Source: Rhodobacteraceae bacterium S2214 (GTDB taxonomy: Bacteria; Pseudomonadota; Alphaproteobacteria; Rhodobacterales; Rhodobacteraceae). From it: 64,000 nucleotides of DNA. The DNA is taken from positions 1,090,001-1,154,000 of the forward strand of contig CP081161.1 in the NCBI GenBank assembly GCA_025141675.1. The letters run 5' to 3'. The translations under genes were made by a program, and so were the position numbers. The notes under the pieces are model-generated. The model was not told the DNA's origin and did no database searches. It worked only from the letters and a program-made list of their open reading frames with translations. Every line of letters starts with the position of its first letter. The stretch's first letter is position 1. Positions 63,393 to 64,000 of this stretch are shown here, piece by piece.

Positions 63393-63826
63393 TGCAGGGG
63401 GGGCTCAACTTGCGGGTGCTTCACATAACACCCGTTAGGCGACGTTCGCGTTTCGTTTTCGCGCCTCGCTTCAGTTTTAAGTTGTGTGTTGGTACTTCCT
63501 TGAGCGGACGATGCACATCTTTCAAGATGATCGTCTGCTTTGCGGGACGGAGCCGACATTCGTTTTTTGGTCTTCGCTGACGCAGCATCGCTTCGCGCTT
63601 GCGGCATGTTTATCGCTGCGTTGCAGATCGCGTCGCCGATGCGGCCATTTAACCTGGCTCTATCACGTCAAATTCAGACCGCGCTTTCGCTGCGCGGCGT
63701 CAGAAATATCGACGCGCGGGAGGACATGTGAATTCTCTGTATTCACGACAATCACCGCTTGTCTGGTTTAAACTATCTGGATCGTGGGACACGGCTTTCG
63801 GGTAAGCCTTAGCTATTCTAACACTT
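63393..63826. other. Gap behind module 2
   Basis: This 434-base stretch has no gene that I can support. It contains the second member of the diverged repeat (63533-63695). No terminator or transposon end is obvious. Confidence 0.4.
63533..63695 (+). repeat. Diverged intergenic repeat, copy B
   Basis: Partner of 27584-27743. It shares GTCTGCTTTGCGG at the start and the TGACGCAGCAT core. Each copy lies downstream of a tniQ gene (141 bases here, 1.8 kb in module 1). Confidence 0.5.
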
Positions 63827-64000
63827 CTAGAAATCGTCAAATTCCGGAACGTTGCCGAGCCTTATGAGGAAGCTTGGCGTTCCGACTTCTCCGCTGTTTG
63901 GGTCCTCAATGACCATGTAAGCGTCGGCACCCGCACAATCTTCAGATAGAGCTTCTCGTTCGGCTCTGTTTTGTGCCTCCGACGCTGTGGAATATTCGTA
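63827..64000 (-). CDS. 3' end of an unknown gene (partial)
   Basis: The minus strand is open from the window edge to a TAG at 63827-63829, giving the last 57 residues of a protein that starts beyond the window (STASEAQNRAEREALSEDC in its first part, VIEDPNSGEVGTPSFLIRLG later, ending EFDDF). Codon use looks like real coding sequence, and the residues are acidic. No family is recognised. Confidence 0.5.
   Translation of the reverse strand, partial: YEYSTASEAQNRAEREALSEDCAGADAYMVIEDPNSGEVGTPSFLIRLGNVPEFDDF

Noticed and set aside
19394..63751. TGTCGTG at 19394 and its complement CACGACA at 63745 as terminal repeats of a very large element
   Set aside because: Only seven bases agree, the internal sequences differ, and the five flanking bases on each side (ATGGT and ATCAC) do not match as a target duplication.

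Overview
The window looks like a chromosome segment of a marine alphaproteobacterium of the Rhodobacteraceae (Roseobacter group). This rests on the rpmH-rnpA-yidD / ttcA / yidC / engB / argB neighbourhood, protein sequences of the type seen in that family, and a rhizobial-type L-rhamnose operon. The species cannot be named from the sequence alone.

Layout. (1) 0-13.2 kb is housekeeping: a SixA-like phosphatase, a ferredoxin-like protein, argB, engB, yidC, an EAL-domain protein, ttcA, yidD, rnpA, rpmH, a TVP38-type membrane protein with an FAD disulfide oxidoreductase, an orphan histidine kinase, and tRNA-Arg(ACG). (2) 13.2-37.9 kb is accessory DNA. It starts directly behind the tRNA and is bracketed by two direct copies of a roughly 600 bp unit (13213-13838 and 37259-37862). 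Inside are an orphan MmyA regulator, yqiJ-yqiK, ktrA-ktrB, a complete Tn7-like module (Ner-like HTH, TnsA, TnsB, TnsC, TniQ), a double cold-shock protein, a mer-type locus without merA, a MerR-controlled cation exporter, and a copper region (DUF411, cytochrome c, CopC, CopD, CsoR, glutaredoxin-MauE) with two CsoR-type boxes. (3) 38-42 kb holds small lipoproteins (one frameshifted), a hydrolase/AraC pair and a MipA-like outer membrane protein. (4) 42.2-52.9 kb is a full L-rhamnose catabolic locus: rhaI and rhaD diverge from rhaR-S-T-P-Q-U-K around an array of TCAATCA/TGATTGA sites. (5) 53-56.2 kb holds a DUF6500 protein and a divergent MFS/LysR pair. (6) 56.2-63.4 kb is a second Tn7-like module with the same gene order, whose tnsA carries a one-base frameshift, next to a divergent HTH gene. 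The window ends in the 3' part of an unknown minus-strand gene.

The most notable feature is the pair of paralogous five-gene Tn7-like modules. Each begins with a Ner-like repressor followed by a hairpin-rich gap before tnsA, and neither has Cas genes or a CRISPR array in this window. The transposon ends could not be identified, so it is open whether the metal genes are cargo of module 1.
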